Shown piece by piece: positions 27,387 to 37,506 of a DNA stretch of 64,000 nucleotides. The notes below the pieces were generated by a model that worked only from the letters and a program-made list of their open reading frames with translations, was not told the DNA's origin and searched no databases. Every line of letters starts with the position of its first letter. The first letter of the stretch is position 1. The position numbers were made by a program, and so were the translations under genes. The stretch comes from Andreprevotia chitinilytica DSM 18519 (lineage in GTDB: Bacteria; Pseudomonadota; Gammaproteobacteria; Burkholderiales; Chitinibacteraceae): NCBI RefSeq assembly GCF_000711875.1, contig NZ_JONM01000003.1, forward strand, positions 1 through 64,000. Reading direction: 5' to 3'.

Positions 27387-28177
27387 TGGAACAGTCGTAC
27401 GAGCGCCGCTTCGGCGGCATTGCCCGGCTGTATGGTCGCGATGCGCTGGAGCGTTTTCGTACTGCGCACGTCTGCATCATTGGCGTCGGCGGTGTTGGTT
27501 CGTGGTCGGCCGAGGCGCTGGCGCGCTCCGGAGTCGGCAAGATCACGCTGATCGATCTCGACGATGTGTGTGTTTCCAACACCAACCGTCAGTTGCCGGC
27601 CATGGTCGGCAACTACGGTCGGACGAAAGTGGTGGTGCTCAGGCACCGCATTCTGGGGATCAATCCAGACTGCGAAGTACATGCGATCGAAGACTTTGTC
27701 GTGGTCGAAAACCTCGATGATTATCTCGGCCGTGGGTTCGACTACGTGATCGATGCCATCGATAGCGTCAAGACCAAGGCAGCAATCATTGCCTGGTGCA
27801 GGCGGCACAAGGTCAAGCTGATCACCACTGGCGGTGCGGGCGGCCAGACTGATCCGACACAAATCAAGGTCGACGACCTCACGCGCACGATTCAAGATCC
27901 GTTGGCTTCCAAGGTTCGCGCCTTGCTGCGGCGTGAGTACGGTTTCCCCAAGGGTGACAAGAAGTTCGGTATCGAATGTGTGTATTCGACCGAGCCGCTG
28001 GTTTATCCGCAGCCGGATGGTTCGGTTTGCGCACAAAAGCCGCCGCACATGGGGGAGGGGGGCGAAGGTGCCGTTCGGCTGGATTGCGAGGGCGGCTTTG
28101 GCGCCAGTGTTGCAGTGACCGGCAGCTTCGGTTTTGCTGCCGTGGCGCGAGTATTACGCAAGCTCGCAAGTGGCTGA
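27386..28177 (+). CDS. tcdA: tRNA threonylcarbamoyladenosine dehydratase TcdA (CsdL)
   Basis: The 263-residue E1-like enzyme uses ATP to convert t6A to cyclic ct6A at position 37 of ANN-decoding tRNAs. Nucleotide-binding GVGGVGSW lies at residues 33-40. DDVCVSNTNRQLPAMVGNYG, YVIDAIDSVKTKAAIIAWCR and FGIECVYSTEP with the candidate active-site Cys are typical. The ATG shares one base with the rimO stop, so the two genes, both acting on translation components, are coupled. Confidence 0.93.
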   Translation: MEQSYERRFGGIARLYGRDALERFRTAHVCIIGVGGVGSWSAEALARSGVGKITLIDLDDVCVSNTNRQLPAMVGNYGRTKVVVLRHRILGINPDCEVHAIEDFVVVENLDDYLGRGFDYVIDAIDSVKTKAAIIAWCRRHKVKLITTGGAGGQTDPTQIKVDDLTRTIQDPLASKVRALLRREYGFPKGDKKFGIECVYSTEPLVYPQPDGSVCAQKPPHMGEGGEGAVRLDCEGGFGASVAVTGSFGFAAVARVLRKLASG

Positions 28178-28279
28178 TCCTTGCTGATCAAAATGGCTGT
28201 AAGCCGCTGTCGTAAGAAAGTCGTTTTCTTACAACGGTTCTGATAGAGTGCGAAGGTTTTGGCTTCCAGCATCCGCACA

Positions 28280-29953
28280 ATGCGCTTCCACCCATTCCAG
28301 GACCGACTGTCTTCACCGCCGATGTGGGCGGTGTGGCTGCTCGCGCTGGTGTGGTTGCTGCCGGGGTTGTTTGGTAGCGAACCGTGGAAGCCGGACGGTG
28401 CTTATACCTTCGGCCTGATCAGCCATATCTCCGCTACTGGTGATTGGGTCGTGCCGACACTGGCTGGCGAGCCTTTCATGGAAAAGCCGCCGCTGTTCTT
28501 CATCACGGCGGCGCTATTCAACAATCTCTTTTCCGGGTGGTTATCGCCACCCGATGCTATGCGCTTGGCCACCGGCTTCTACATCGGCCTAGCGCTGATT
28601 GCGCTCTCCTTCGCATCGCGAGAAATATTCGGCCGTGGCTACGGGCGCTGGGCTGTCATCCTGCTGCTTGGCTGCATTGGCTTCCCGGTACGCGCGCACC
28701 AACTGATCACTGATACTGCCTTGTTCGCCGGCATGAGCTGGGGTTTGTACGGCTTGGCACTTGCACCACGTAGACCGTGGCTGGCAGGCATTGCTCTCGG
28801 TGCAGGTGTAACGATCACAACGCTTGCCAAAGGATTGATCGGCCCAGGATTACTGGGCGTTGCGGCATTAAGCCTGCCCATGTTTTTCTCGCGTTATCGC
28901 CATGTCTCCTACCTGAAAACTTTGCTTGGCGCGCTTTTGGTTGGTTCGCCGTTGCCGCTGTTGTGGATGATCCACTTGTATCACCGCGATCCGGTGTTGT
29001 TCCGCATTTGGTGGTGGGATAACAACTTCGGGCGATTCTTTGGTGCCAATCACCTTGGGCCACGGGCTGAGAGGGGGTTTTACTTCAAGCTCATCCCTTG
29101 GTATGGCCTGCCGGCGTGGCCGCTGGCGATCTTTGGCGCATGGCGGGCAGCTCGCCGCGGGCATCTTGCTCGCTTGGCCGCGCCATTCACGCTGTTCGTG
29201 ATGGGCTTTCTGGTGCTCAGCGTGTCGGCCGATGCGCGGGAGCTCTATGCCATGCCGTTACTGGCCCCGCTGGTCGTGCTGGCCGTAGCGGGCGTATTGC
29301 CTTGTGCCGAATTACGTCGCATGGGTCGCGGATTCTGGTTCTTGCTCGCCCTGTTGGTGCTTGGCGCATTGCTGTTGGGTGGATTTGCGCTGGCGACGGG
29401 GCTACCCAAACCGGTCTATGGCTGGATGGGGCAGAGCTTCGTCGGCTGGACGCCGCATTGGGTGGTCGGCGCATGGATCGCTGCATTGATTGCGTTGATC
29501 TGTTTAGGGCTGTTGTGGCGCGTTGCGCCGATGCAACGTTTGTCGGGCAGTTTGTGGCGGTGGAGTGTGCTGTTCACTGGCATTTGGGCCATGTTGGGGA
29601 CGCTTTTCCTGCCGGCGCTCGATTTGCAAATGGGCTATCGCCATCCGTTCAGTCAGCTTCGCCCCTGGTTGCTACAAGCTCAGCAAACCGATTGTGTGGC
29701 GAGCATGCGTTTGGGTGAGCCACAACGTGCGCTCTTGGCCTACTACGCGGCAACGGTGACACGCCGCATCGAAAGCCGGCCGGATGCAGGTCAATGCCGT
29801 TGGCTGTTGATCCAGAGCGAAAATGCCTGGCGACCAGCTGGACTTGAAGGGGTAGCACCCCAGGTGGTGGTGAGTCGGCCGGGCGATTCGCGTGAACGCT
29901 ATCCCTTGTATTACCTGCCGGGCACGGTTGGGCAATTGCTGCGCGGCAAATAG
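28280..29953 (+). CDS. ArnT/PMT-type membrane glycosyltransferase
   Basis: The 557-residue inner-membrane protein has about twelve hydrophobic segments and a C-terminal soluble part. The N-terminal region (PWKPDGAYTFGLISHISATG and TLAGEPFMEKPPLFF) carries the acidic residue and EKPPL signature of the ArnT/GT83 family, which moves sugars from polyprenyl phosphate to lipid A or other envelope acceptors. No arnBCADEF genes are nearby, so donor and acceptor are unknown. ATG 28280 is preferred over a TTG at 28259. Upstream, GTAAGAAA/TTTCTTAC forms a hairpin without a T-run (28212-28232). Confidence 0.8.
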   Translation: MRFHPFQDRLSSPPMWAVWLLALVWLLPGLFGSEPWKPDGAYTFGLISHISATGDWVVPTLAGEPFMEKPPLFFITAALFNNLFSGWLSPPDAMRLATGFYIGLALIALSFASREIFGRGYGRWAVILLLGCIGFPVRAHQLITDTALFAGMSWGLYGLALAPRRPWLAGIALGAGVTITTLAKGLIGPGLLGVAALSLPMFFSRYRHVSYLKTLLGALLVGSPLPLLWMIHLYHRDPVLFRIWWWDNNFGRFFGANHLGPRAERGFYFKLIPWYGLPAWPLAIFGAWRAARRGHLARLAAPFTLFVMGFLVLSVSADARELYAMPLLAPLVVLAVAGVLPCAELRRMGRGFWFLLALLVLGALLLGGFALATGLPKPVYGWMGQSFVGWTPHWVVGAWIAALIALICLGLLWRVAPMQRLSGSLWRWSVLFTGIWAMLGTLFLPALDLQMGYRHPFSQLRPWLLQAQQTDCVASMRLGEPQRALLAYYAATVTRRIESRPDAGQCRWLLIQSENAWRPAGLEGVAPQVVVSRPGDSRERYPLYYLPGTVGQLLRGK

Positions 29954-29992
29954 CCGTGGACAACCTGATTTCATGCGGGATGCCAGGCGGGT

Positions 29993-30022
29993 TTGTGATT
30001 CACCCCCACTTTCCCCTATAAT
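29993..30022 (+). promoter_or_regulatory. Promoter of tRNA-Leu
   Basis: TTGTGA (29993-29998), an 18-base spacer and a perfect TATAAT (30017-30022). The expected start is about 50 bases before the mature tRNA. Confidence 0.65.
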
Positions 30023-30080
30023 CGCCGCCTCACCTCGGATGGCGAACGTTTCAGCGCTGCCAAATCAGGTGAAACAAAGT

Positions 30081-30165
30081 GCGAGCGTGGCGGAATTGGT
30101 AGACGCACTGGATTTAGGTTCCAGCGCCGTAAGGCGTGAGAGTTCGAGTCTCTCCGCTCGCACCA
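30081..30165 (+). tRNA. tRNA-Leu (anticodon UAG)
   Basis: This is an 85-base class II tRNA with the 3' CCA encoded. Acceptor arms GCGAGCG (30081-30087) and CGCTCGC (30155-30161) pair exactly. The anticodon stem CTGGA/TCCAG encloses TTTAGGT, giving anticodon TAG. The extra arm GCGCCGTAAGGCGT and T-arm AGAGTTCGAGTCTCT are well formed. Confidence 0.97.
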
Positions 30166-30191
30166 CCCAGTATTTCAAGCAGTCAACGTAG

Positions 30192-30236
30192 AACCCCGCA
30201 AAGCCCCGTAGGTACTGGCTCGAGCGGGGTTTTTTG
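30192..30236 (+). terminator. Rho-independent terminator after tRNA-Leu
   Basis: AACCCCGC (30192-30199) and GCGGGGTT (30224-30231) arms are followed by a run of T residues. The stem is long with internal structure. Confidence 0.85.
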
Positions 30237-30630
30237 TTGGCTGTTCAAACTGCTCAAGCGGGCAGTGCTGATCATTTTCCCGACAGGCCCCTGCGCTACC
30301 AAGGAATTAAAGGCCAAGTGTGTCCGCTCGGTGCTCTGCAAGTGACAGCGCCGGCCCGCTGCGCTATCCTTTTGCCCTTTACCGTCAAGTTGGTCATCGG
30401 TTGTGGCCGATCGGGCAGTGCGGCCGACCTTTGGGTGTAATCCCGAAATTGTCCCGAACTGGCGTTCATGCTGCGAGCCACAAGGATCAAGCATCCTCTT
30501 CCGCTCAGCGTTAGCTGCTTGTTTGATGCAGCGCCCCGCCCGGACCCCGTTGTCACGCCGACCTGATTTGATTCACCCGTTTTCATCGTTTCCCGTCGCC
30601 GCGACGGCACGAATTAGTCAAGGAATGAAC
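30237..30630. other. Gene-free leader region before tig
   Basis: About 390 bases with no ORF that has a plausible ribosome binding site and no recognisable repeat. A small CCGTCGC/GCGACGG hairpin (30592-30606) lies close to the tig start. No convincing sigma-70 or sigma-32 promoter was identified by eye. Confidence 0.5.
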
Positions 30631-31941
30631 ATGCAAGCACAACTGGAAACCCTGGGCCAGCTCGAGCGTCGCCTCAGCTTCTCCGTACCGCGCGAAGAGA
30701 TCAGCAAGCAGGTGGATGCCCGCCTGAAGCGCGTTGCTAAAACCGCCAAAGTCGACGGCTTCCGTCCGGGCAAGGCACCACTCAACATCATCGCCCAACA
30801 ATACGGCTTTCGCGTTCAGGAAGAAGTGCTGGGTGAAACCGTCGAGCGCTCGTTCGGCGAGGCTGTTGCCAAGGAACAAATCCAGGTTGCCGGCTACCCG
30901 CGTTTCGAACCGAAGGAAGGCAGCGAAGCGGAAGGTGACTTCCAGTTCGTTGCAACGTTCGAGGTGTACCCGGAAGTGAAGCTGGGCGAACTGGCTGGCA
31001 AGGAAGTCGAAAACCCGACGCTCACCGTCGGCGAAAGCGAAATCGACAAGACGCTGGAAATTCTGCAAAAGCAACGCACCCGTTTCGACCGCGTTGAACG
31101 TGCTGCTGCTGATGGCGACCGCGTGATCATCGACTTCAAGGGCACCATCGACGGCGTCGCCTTCGACGGCGGTAGCGCTGAAAACTACGCGTTCCTGATC
31201 GGCAAGAAGCAAATGCTGCCGGAATTCGAAGCTGGCGTGATCGGCCTGAAGGAAGGCGAGACGAAGGACGTTACCGTCAACTTCCCGGCTGATTACCACG
31301 GCAAGGACGTGGCCGGTAAGACTGCCGTGTTCGTGATTACGGTCAAGAATGTTGCAGCTGCACAACTGCCGGAAGTAAATGCTGAATTCGCCAAGAGCCT
31401 CGGTATTGAAGACGGCGATGTGGCCAAGATGCGCGAAGAAGTGAAGGGCAACCTTGAGCGTGAAGTGCGTTTCCGTCTGAAGGCGCGCGCCAAGGAAAAC
31501 GTCATGACCGCGCTGATCGAGACCACGCCGGTTGATTTGCCGAAGTCGCTGGTTATCATGGAAATCAGCCGTCTGGCTGAACAAGCTCAAGCCGATCTGA
31601 AGCAACGCGGCATCGATCCGAAGCTGGTGCCGTTGTCACCGGCCATGTTCGAACAACAAGCGCAGCGCCGTGTTCATCTCGGCCTCGTGCTGGCTGAGCT
31701 GGTAAAGGCCAACGGCCTCGAAGCCAAGCCGGAACAAGTCAAGACCATCATCGAAGATCTGGCGCAGAACTACGAAGATCCGGCCGACGTGATCTCCTGG
31801 TACTACGAGAAGCGCGAGCGTCTTGCCGGCCCGGAATCGATGGCACTGGAAGACAATGTGGTTGATTTCGTGTTGTCGAAGGCCAAGGCGGTTGAAAAGG
31901 CCGTCGCATTCGACGAGCTGATGGGCCAGCAAGGCCAATAA
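30631..31941 (+). CDS. tig: Trigger factor
   Basis: The 436-residue ribosome-associated chaperone and peptidyl-prolyl isomerase has the N-terminal ribosome-binding domain with VDGFRPGKAPLNIIAQQYG, a central FKBP-type domain (DGDRVIIDFKGTIDGVAFDG, LPEFEAGVIGLKEGETKDV, FPADYHGKDVAGKTAVF) and a helical C-terminal chaperone domain. ATG 30631 is preferred because AAGGA lies six bases before it; ATG 30625 directly abuts that site. It is followed by clpP, clpX and lon, the classic tig-clp-lon order. Confidence 0.96.
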   Translation: MQAQLETLGQLERRLSFSVPREEISKQVDARLKRVAKTAKVDGFRPGKAPLNIIAQQYGFRVQEEVLGETVERSFGEAVAKEQIQVAGYPRFEPKEGSEAEGDFQFVATFEVYPEVKLGELAGKEVENPTLTVGESEIDKTLEILQKQRTRFDRVERAAADGDRVIIDFKGTIDGVAFDGGSAENYAFLIGKKQMLPEFEAGVIGLKEGETKDVTVNFPADYHGKDVAGKTAVFVITVKNVAAAQLPEVNAEFAKSLGIEDGDVAKMREEVKGNLEREVRFRLKARAKENVMTALIETTPVDLPKSLVIMEISRLAEQAQADLKQRGIDPKLVPLSPAMFEQQAQRRVHLGLVLAELVKANGLEAKPEQVKTIIEDLAQNYEDPADVISWYYEKRERLAGPESMALEDNVVDFVLSKAKAVEKAVAFDELMGQQGQ

Positions 31942-32080
31942 AACGGCTGCAAAGCCGGGATGCAGCATTGAAATTGTGGCGTGGAATCCTCATGTGCATG
32001 CGTACAACGGTTCCTCGCCACTTTTTCTCCAACGCTGCGAGCTGCCGGCTTTCTTTGGCTAACAATCAATAGGAACGAAC

Positions 32081-32701
32081 ATGCAACGATCGGAATTTGA
32101 TCCGCAAAACCTCGGGTATATCCCGATGGTGATCGAGCAGAGCGGCCGGGGCGAGCGCTCCTACGATATCTACTCGCGTCTTCTGAAAGAGCGGGTTGTT
32201 TTTCTGGTTGGCCCGGTCAATGACCAGACCGCCAACTTGGTCGTCGCCCAGCTCTTGTTCCTTGAAAGCGAAAATCCGGACAAGGATATTCACCTCTACA
32301 TCAATTCGCCGGGCGGTTCGGTGACGGCGGGCATGTCAATTTACGACACGATGCAGTTCGTCAAACCGGATGTATCGACCTTGTGCGTCGGTATGGCGGC
32401 CAGTATGGGTGCTTTCCTGCTTTCAGGTGGCGCCAAGGGCAAGCGCTTCGCTTTGCCGAATTCGCGCATCATGATTCACCAGCCATTGATCGGCGGCTTG
32501 GCGGGTCAGGCGTCGGATATCGAAATCCACGCCAAGGAACTGCTCAAGACCAAGCGCCAATTGAACGAGCTGCTGGCCAAACATACCGGCCAGAGCATCG
32601 AAACGATCGAGCACGATACCGATCGCGACAATTTCCTGAGTTCCGATGAAGCTCAGAAGTATGGTTTGATCGACGAAGTACTGGTTTCGCGCGCAAAATA
32701 A
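32081..32701 (+). CDS. clpP: ATP-dependent Clp protease proteolytic subunit
   Basis: The 206-residue serine protease forms the tetradecameric barrel that degrades substrates fed by ClpX. The catalytic triad is visible: Ser108 in [15 protein letters not shown], His133 in MIHQPLIGG and Asp at about 182 near DTDRDNF. Processing motifs [20 protein letters not shown] and [15 protein letters not shown] are normal. The start follows AGGAACG. A terminator-like hairpin follows before clpX. Confidence 0.97.
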   Translation: MQRSEFDPQNLGYIPMVIEQSGRGERSYDIYSRLLKERVVFLVGPVNDQTANLVVAQLLFLESENPDKDIHLYINSPGGSVTAGMSIYDTMQFVKPDVSTLCVGMAASMGAFLLSGGAKGKRFALPNSRIMIHQPLIGGLAGQASDIEIHAKELLKTKRQLNELLAKHTGQSIETIEHDTDRDNFLSSDEAQKYGLIDEVLVSRAK

Positions 32702-32721
32702 TCCGCGTATCTGCTGCAACC

Positions 32722-32748
32722 ACCGCCAGCCTCGCTCTGGCGGTTTTT
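32722..32748 (+). terminator. Terminator-like hairpin between clpP and clpX
   Basis: ACCGCCAG (32722-32729) and CTGGCGGT (32737-32744) enclose seven bases and run into TTTTT. It ends 14 bases before the clpX ATG, so it would both reduce readthrough and leave little room for a ribosome binding site. Confidence 0.7.
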
Positions 32749-32762
32749 CATTGGCCGACACG

Positions 32763-34037
32763 ATGACCGATAAAACTCACGAAAAACTGTTGTACTGCTC
32801 GTTTTGCGGCAAAAGCCAGCACGAGGTGAAGAAGCTCATTGCCGGTCCGGATGTGTTTATCTGCAATGAATGCATCGAGCTGTGCAATGACGTGCTCAAG
32901 GATGAAGCGGCTCAGTTGCTGATCGGCGAGCCGACGACGCCATCTGGCAAGAAGCTGCCGCTGCCGACTGAAATCAGCGCCGCACTTGATCAGTATGCGA
33001 TTGGCCAGCGCCGTGCCAAGAAGATTCTGGCCGTGGCGGTGTACAACCACTTCAAGCGCTTATCGACCAAGACCTCGACAGCGCCTGACGGCGTTGAGCT
33101 GTCCAAATCCAACATCCTGCTGATCGGGCCGACCGGCTCTGGCAAGACGCTGTTGGCGCAAACGCTGGCACGGCTCTTGGATGTGCCGTTCGTGATCGCC
33201 GATGCGACCACGCTGACCGAAGCGGGCTATGTGGGCGAAGATGTCGAACACATCATCGCCAAGCTGTTGGCGCAATGCGATTACGACATCGAGAAGGCGC
33301 AGCGCGGCATTGTCTATATCGATGAAATCGACAAGATTGCCCGCAAGTCCGAGAACCCGTCGATCACCCGCGATGTATCGGGCGAAGGCGTGCAGCAAGC
33401 ACTGCTGAAGCTGGTCGAGGGTACGGTGGCCTCGGTGCCACCGCATGGTGGCCGCAAGCACCCGAATCAAGACATGCCACAGGTCGATACGACCAATATC
33501 CTTTTCATTTGCGGTGGCGCGTTCGAGGGGCTCGACAAGATTATCCGTAACCGCTCGGTGAAGGGCGGTATCGGGTTTGGCGCGCAGGTCGTCAATAAGG
33601 ATGACAACACTGGCATCGGCAAGCTGTTGCATGAAGTTGAGCCGGATGATCTGATCCGTTTTGGCTTGATCCCGGAATTTGTCGGTCGTTTGCCGGTGAT
33701 CGCTACGCTGGATGAGCTTGATGAAGCTGCGCTGGTATCGATTCTGACCGAACCGAAGAATGCGCTGGTGAAGCAATATCAGCGTCTATTCGAGATGGAA
33801 GGCGTCGAGTTGGATGTAACCGAAGCCGGCCTTGCTGCGATCGCCAAGAAGGCGATGGAACGCAAGACGGGTGCGCGTGGGTTACGCTCGATTCTGGAAG
33901 GCTCGTTGCTCGATACGATGTATGAGCTCCCGGCACTGGAAGGGATCGCCAAGGTCGTTGTCGATGCGCCAGTCATTCTGGAGGCAGCCAAACCCGAGCT
34001 GGTGGCTGTAGAAAACGATCAACCTGCTGCTGCGTAA
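32763..34037 (+). CDS. clpX: ATP-dependent Clp protease ATPase subunit ClpX
   Basis: The 424-residue AAA+ unfoldase begins with a zinc-binding domain ([18 protein letters not shown] and [10 protein letters not shown]), then Walker A GPTGSGKT at residues 122-129, Walker [13 protein letters not shown] and arginine-finger-side sequence [15 protein letters not shown]. It unfolds tagged proteins into ClpP. ATG 32763 ([15 protein letters not shown]) fits the family start; an upstream TTG at 32751 would add four residues. Neither has a Shine-Dalgarno sequence. Confidence 0.96.
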   Translation: MTDKTHEKLLYCSFCGKSQHEVKKLIAGPDVFICNECIELCNDVLKDEAAQLLIGEPTTPSGKKLPLPTEISAALDQYAIGQRRAKKILAVAVYNHFKRLSTKTSTAPDGVELSKSNILLIGPTGSGKTLLAQTLARLLDVPFVIADATTLTEAGYVGEDVEHIIAKLLAQCDYDIEKAQRGIVYIDEIDKIARKSENPSITRDVSGEGVQQALLKLVEGTVASVPPHGGRKHPNQDMPQVDTTNILFICGGAFEGLDKIIRNRSVKGGIGFGAQVVNKDDNTGIGKLLHEVEPDDLIRFGLIPEFVGRLPVIATLDELDEAALVSILTEPKNALVKQYQRLFEMEGVELDVTEAGLAAIAKKAMERKTGARGLRSILEGSLLDTMYELPALEGIAKVVVDAPVILEAAKPELVAVENDQPAAA

Positions 34038-34157
34038 GTTGCTGTTCTAGCAATACTTTTGACGCCGCCTTGCACACACGTGCTCGGCGGCGTTGAATTT
34101 GTGGCCGTGAGGCCACATTATCAGAACCACTCCCATGTTTTCCCGCAGGCGAATCTC

Positions 34158-36587
34158 ATGTCCGAAAATCACAAACTACTGACCGAGTCCGCCGTTTACC
34201 CGATGTTGCCGTTGCGCGACGTCGTCGTGTTCCCGCACATGGTCATCCCCTTGTTCGTAGGCCGGCCGAAGTCGATTCGCGCGCTTGAGGCGGCGATGGA
34301 TGGTGGCAAGCATATCCTTCTGGCTGCGCAGAAAAACGCCCAGAAGGACGAGCCATCGCTGGGCGATATCTATCCCGTTGGTACCATTGCAACGGTGCTG
34401 CAGCTGCTGAAGCTGCCCGATGGCACGGTCAAGGTGCTCGTCGAAGGCCTGCAGCGCGCTGACGTGACCGGTCTGTTTGACGAAGACGGCTATTTCCGCG
34501 CCGAAGCGATGCCGTTCACGATCGACGAAGACGAAGGTCACGAAGTCGAAGCGATGCGCCGTACCTTGTTGGCGCAGTTCGACCAGTTCGTGAAGCTGAA
34601 CAAAAAGATTCCGCCGGAGATCCTGACCTCCCTGGCCGGGATTGAATCTGCCGGCCGTCTCGCTGATACCGTCGCGGCGCATCTGCCGCTCAAGCTTGAG
34701 CAGAAACAAGCCATTCTCGAGATGCCCGATGTCAAGAAGCGCATTGAGCACCTGCTTAAGCAGCTGGAAACCGAACTCGACATCCTGCAGGTGGAAAAGC
34801 GCATCCGCGGCCGCGTGAAGCGGCAGATGGAGAAGAGCCAGCGCGAGTACTACCTGAACGAGCAGGTCAAGGCGATCCAGAAGGAACTCGGCGAACTTGA
34901 CGAGAACGCTGATCTGGACGATCTGGAAAAGAAGATCAAGCTTGCTGGCATGAGCAAGGAAGGCCGCGACAAGGCCGATGCTGAGCTGAAAAAGCTGCGC
35001 ATGATGAGCCCGATGAGTGCGGAAGCGACGGTGGTTCGCAACTACATCGATACGCTGATCGGCGTGCCCTGGAAGAAAAAGAGCAAGATCAGCAAGGATT
35101 TGCATGCTGCCGAAGGCGTGCTGGATACCGATCACTATGGGCTGGATAAGGTCAAGGAACGCATTGTCGAGTATCTCGCGGTGCAAAGCCGGGTCGATAA
35201 GCTGAAAGCGCCGATTCTGTGCCTGGTAGGCCCTCCGGGCGTCGGCAAGACCTCCTTGGGTGAGAGCATTGCTCGTGCCACCGGCCGCAAGTTCGTGCGC
35301 ATGGCACTTGGCGGCGTGCGTGACGAAGCCGAAATTCGTGGTCACCGCCGTACCTACATCGGTTCGATGCCTGGCAAGATCGTGCAGAGCATGACCAAAG
35401 TCGGCGTGAAGAACCCGCTGTTCCTGTTAGATGAAGTGGACAAGCTCGGCCAGGATTTCCGTGGCGATCCTTCCTCGGCGCTGTTGGAGGTGCTCGATCC
35501 GGAGCAGAACCACGCGTTCAACGACCACTACCTTGAGGTGGATTACGACCTTTCGGACGTGATGTTCGTTGCAACGGCCAACTCACTGAACATCCCGCCG
35601 GCTTTGCTGGACCGGATGGAAGTGATCCGTCTGTCGGGTTACACCGAAGACGAAAAGGTCAACATCGCGCTCAAATACCTTGTACCCAAGCAGATGAAGA
35701 ACAACGGCGTGAAGGATGGCGAATTGGCCATTTCCGACGCGGCCGTGCGCGATATCGTGCGCTTCTATACGCGGGAAGCTGGAGTGCGTGCACTTGATCG
35801 CGAGATCGCCAAGATTTGCCGCAAAGTCATCAAGGCGCTGTTGCTGAAGCCGTCGGATAAGAAGATCGCTGTCACGCCCAAGAATCTCGACAAGTACCTT
35901 GGTGTACATCGTTACGACTATGGCGTCGCGGAGCAGCAGAACCAGATTGGTCAAGTCACCGGCCTTGCCTGGACCGAGGTGGGTGGCGAATTGCTGACCA
36001 TCGAGGCGGTCAAGCTGCCGGGTAAGGGCAAGATGATCCAGACCGGTAAGCTTGGCGATGTGATGCAAGAGTCGATCCAAGCCGCCCTATCGGTTGTAAG
36101 AAGCCGCGCCAAGGCGCTTGGCATCGATCCGGACTTCTATCAGAAGTTCGACATGCACATCCACCTGCCGGAAGGCGCTACGCCCAAGGACGGGCCGTCT
36201 GCGGGCATTGCAATCGCCTCGGCGCTGACGTCGGTGTTGACTGGCATTCCGGTGCGCTGCGATGTGGCGATGACCGGTGAAATCACCTTGCGTGGCGAGG
36301 TGTTGCCGATCGGTGGCTTGAAGGAAAAATTGCTCGCTGCGCATCGCGGCGGGATCAAGCAAGTATTGATTCCGGAGGGGAACGTCAAGGATTTGGCGGA
36401 AATTCCGGACAATGTGAAGCGTGGCCTTGCCATCCACGCGGTAAAGTGGTTCGATCAGGTCCTCGAGCATGCGCTTGAGCGCCATCCGCAACCGCTGGAA
36501 GAAGGCACGGAAAATCCTGAGGCGATTTTGCCGCAAAGCAGCGTGAATCCAAGCGTTGAAGCGGGCCAACAGCTCACCAAACACTAG
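34158..36587 (+). CDS. lon: ATP-dependent protease Lon
   Basis: The 809-residue protease has an N-terminal substrate domain ([20 protein letters not shown]), coiled-coil [20 protein letters not shown], a AAA+ domain with Walker A GPPGVGKT (358-365), and a Ser-Lys proteolytic domain with Ser681 in PKDGPSAG and Lys at about 724 in GGLKEK. It degrades misfolded and regulatory proteins. ATG 34158 is chosen to match Lon N-termini; the frame is open 33 codons further upstream without family similarity. The 120-base gap after clpX has a GACGCCGCC/GGCGGCGT hairpin but no clear heat-shock promoter. Confidence 0.96.
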   Translation: MSENHKLLTESAVYPMLPLRDVVVFPHMVIPLFVGRPKSIRALEAAMDGGKHILLAAQKNAQKDEPSLGDIYPVGTIATVLQLLKLPDGTVKVLVEGLQRADVTGLFDEDGYFRAEAMPFTIDEDEGHEVEAMRRTLLAQFDQFVKLNKKIPPEILTSLAGIESAGRLADTVAAHLPLKLEQKQAILEMPDVKKRIEHLLKQLETELDILQVEKRIRGRVKRQMEKSQREYYLNEQVKAIQKELGELDENADLDDLEKKIKLAGMSKEGRDKADAELKKLRMMSPMSAEATVVRNYIDTLIGVPWKKKSKISKDLHAAEGVLDTDHYGLDKVKERIVEYLAVQSRVDKLKAPILCLVGPPGVGKTSLGESIARATGRKFVRMALGGVRDEAEIRGHRRTYIGSMPGKIVQSMTKVGVKNPLFLLDEVDKLGQDFRGDPSSALLEVLDPEQNHAFNDHYLEVDYDLSDVMFVATANSLNIPPALLDRMEVIRLSGYTEDEKVNIALKYLVPKQMKNNGVKDGELAISDAAVRDIVRFYTREAGVRALDREIAKICRKVIKALLLKPSDKKIAVTPKNLDKYLGVHRYDYGVAEQQNQIGQVTGLAWTEVGGELLTIEAVKLPGKGKMIQTGKLGDVMQESIQAALSVVRSRAKALGIDPDFYQKFDMHIHLPEGATPKDGPSAGIAIASALTSVLTGIPVRCDVAMTGEITLRGEVLPIGGLKEKLLAAHRGGIKQVLIPEGNVKDLAEIPDNVKRGLAIHAVKWFDQVLEHALERHPQPLEEGTENPEAILPQSSVNPSVEAGQQLTKH

Positions 36588-36617
36588 TTGACACGTGATT
36601 TTGCCGCTTGCTATAAA
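36588..36617 (+). promoter_or_regulatory. Strong sigma-70 promoter of the HU gene
   Basis: TTGACA (36588-36593) starts directly after the lon stop codon. TATAAA (36612-36617) follows after an 18-base spacer. The expected start near 36624 gives a leader of about 47 bases. Confidence 0.8.
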
Positions 36618-36670
36618 GCTCAGGCAATCGGCCGACCGGAACCATTTAACCAGAATGAAAGGGGACGTAA

Positions 36671-36943
36671 GTGAATAAATCCGAATTGATTGATGCCATC
36701 GCTGAAGCTGCAGGCCTGTCCAAGGCTGCTGCCGGTAAAGCGCTTGATGCAACCGTTGATGCAGTTTCGGCTGCACTGAACAAGGGTGAGGAAGTGACGC
36801 TCGTCGGTTTTGGCACGTTCTACGTTGCTGAACGCGAAGCGCGTAACGGCCGCAATCCGCGTACTGGCGAGACCATCAAGATCAAGGCTGCCAAGCAACC
36901 GAAATTCAGAGCTGGCAAATCCCTGAAAGATGCAGTACAATGA
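36671..36943 (+). CDS. hupB: DNA-binding protein HU (beta-type)
   Basis: The 90-residue histone-like protein has the full HU sequence pattern: [40 protein letters not shown] and [20 protein letters not shown] with the DNA-wrapping arm and Pro tip. It starts with GTG 36671 after GAAAGGGGA. The lon-hup order with tRNA genes behind it is the common beta- and gammaproteobacterial layout, and lon neighbourhood favours HupB. Confidence 0.95.
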   Translation: MNKSELIDAIAEAAGLSKAAAGKALDATVDAVSAALNKGEEVTLVGFGTFYVAEREARNGRNPRTGETIKIKAAKQPKFRAGKSLKDAVQ

Positions 36944-36986
36944 TTGTCTTTCGTCACTGCAGTAATGCGGTGACGAACTAGACGAT

Positions 36987-37063
36987 GGGTGGTTAGCTCA
37001 GTTGGTTAGAGCACCTGCTTCACACGCAGGGGGTCGGTGGTTCGAATCCACTACTACCCACCA
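36987..37063 (+). tRNA. tRNA-Val (anticodon CAC)
   Basis: This is a 77-base tRNA with encoded CCA. Acceptor arms GGGTGGT and ACTACCC pair with one G-T pair. The anticodon stem CCTGC/GCAGG encloses TTCACAC, giving anticodon CAC. D-loop AGCTCAGTTGGTTAGAGC and T-loop GGTTCGAATCC are normal. Confidence 0.97.
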
Positions 37064-37149
37064 CAGTGATTCGAGCAGTTCAGTTTCAAGCAATTCCGGT
37101 GAAAACCTCTTGCAAAGTTTCTGAGGCCTGCTACAATCGCTGTCTCTCT

Positions 37150-37226
37150 GGAGCGGTAGTTCAGTTGGTTAGAATACCGGCCTGTCACGCCGGGGGTCGC
37201 GGGTTCGAGTCCCGTCCGCTCCGCCA
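37150..37226 (+). tRNA. tRNA-Asp (anticodon GTC)
   Basis: This is a 77-base tRNA with encoded CCA. GGAGCGG pairs with CCGCTCC. The anticodon stem CCGGC/GCCGG encloses CTGTCAC, giving anticodon GTC. It lies 86 bases after tRNA-Val and is followed at once by a terminator, so the two tRNAs are probably one transcript. Confidence 0.97.
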
Positions 37227-37231
37227 GAATG

Positions 37232-37269
37232 AAGAAAAAAGCCAAGCTGAAAAGCTTGGCTTTTTTCTT
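37232..37269 (+). terminator. Rho-independent terminator after the tRNA pair
   Basis: AAGAAAAAAGCCAAGCT and AGCTTGGCTTTTTTCTT are complementary around GAAA, with a strong T-run. Confidence 0.95.
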
Positions 37270-37506
37270 GCCTGTTATTTCTTGAAGCTATCCCTGTTAT
37301 TGCCAATTCATATCTCTGCACTATTGAAGTGCAAGTCCAGATCACGCACGTACATACAGGGTGTTGGCACAGCCGTACAGCTACAGGAAAACGGTGCGGG
37401 CAAGGGACTGAAAGCAGGTGCTTGGGGCCAATGATTATTACGGCGAGACAGCGTCTATCGCTTCTGGCATCATACGGCGCGAAACCTCGCGGAGTTGCTT
37501 TTCACC

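Noticed and set aside
30237..30630. Small RNA or riboswitch before tig
   Set aside because: No strong conserved fold, promoter-terminator pair or known aptamer features could be seen.
34038..34157. Heat-shock (sigma-32) promoter before lon
   Set aside because: GTTGAAT and CTCCCAT resemble the two elements, but they lie about 30 bases apart, too far for sigma-32.
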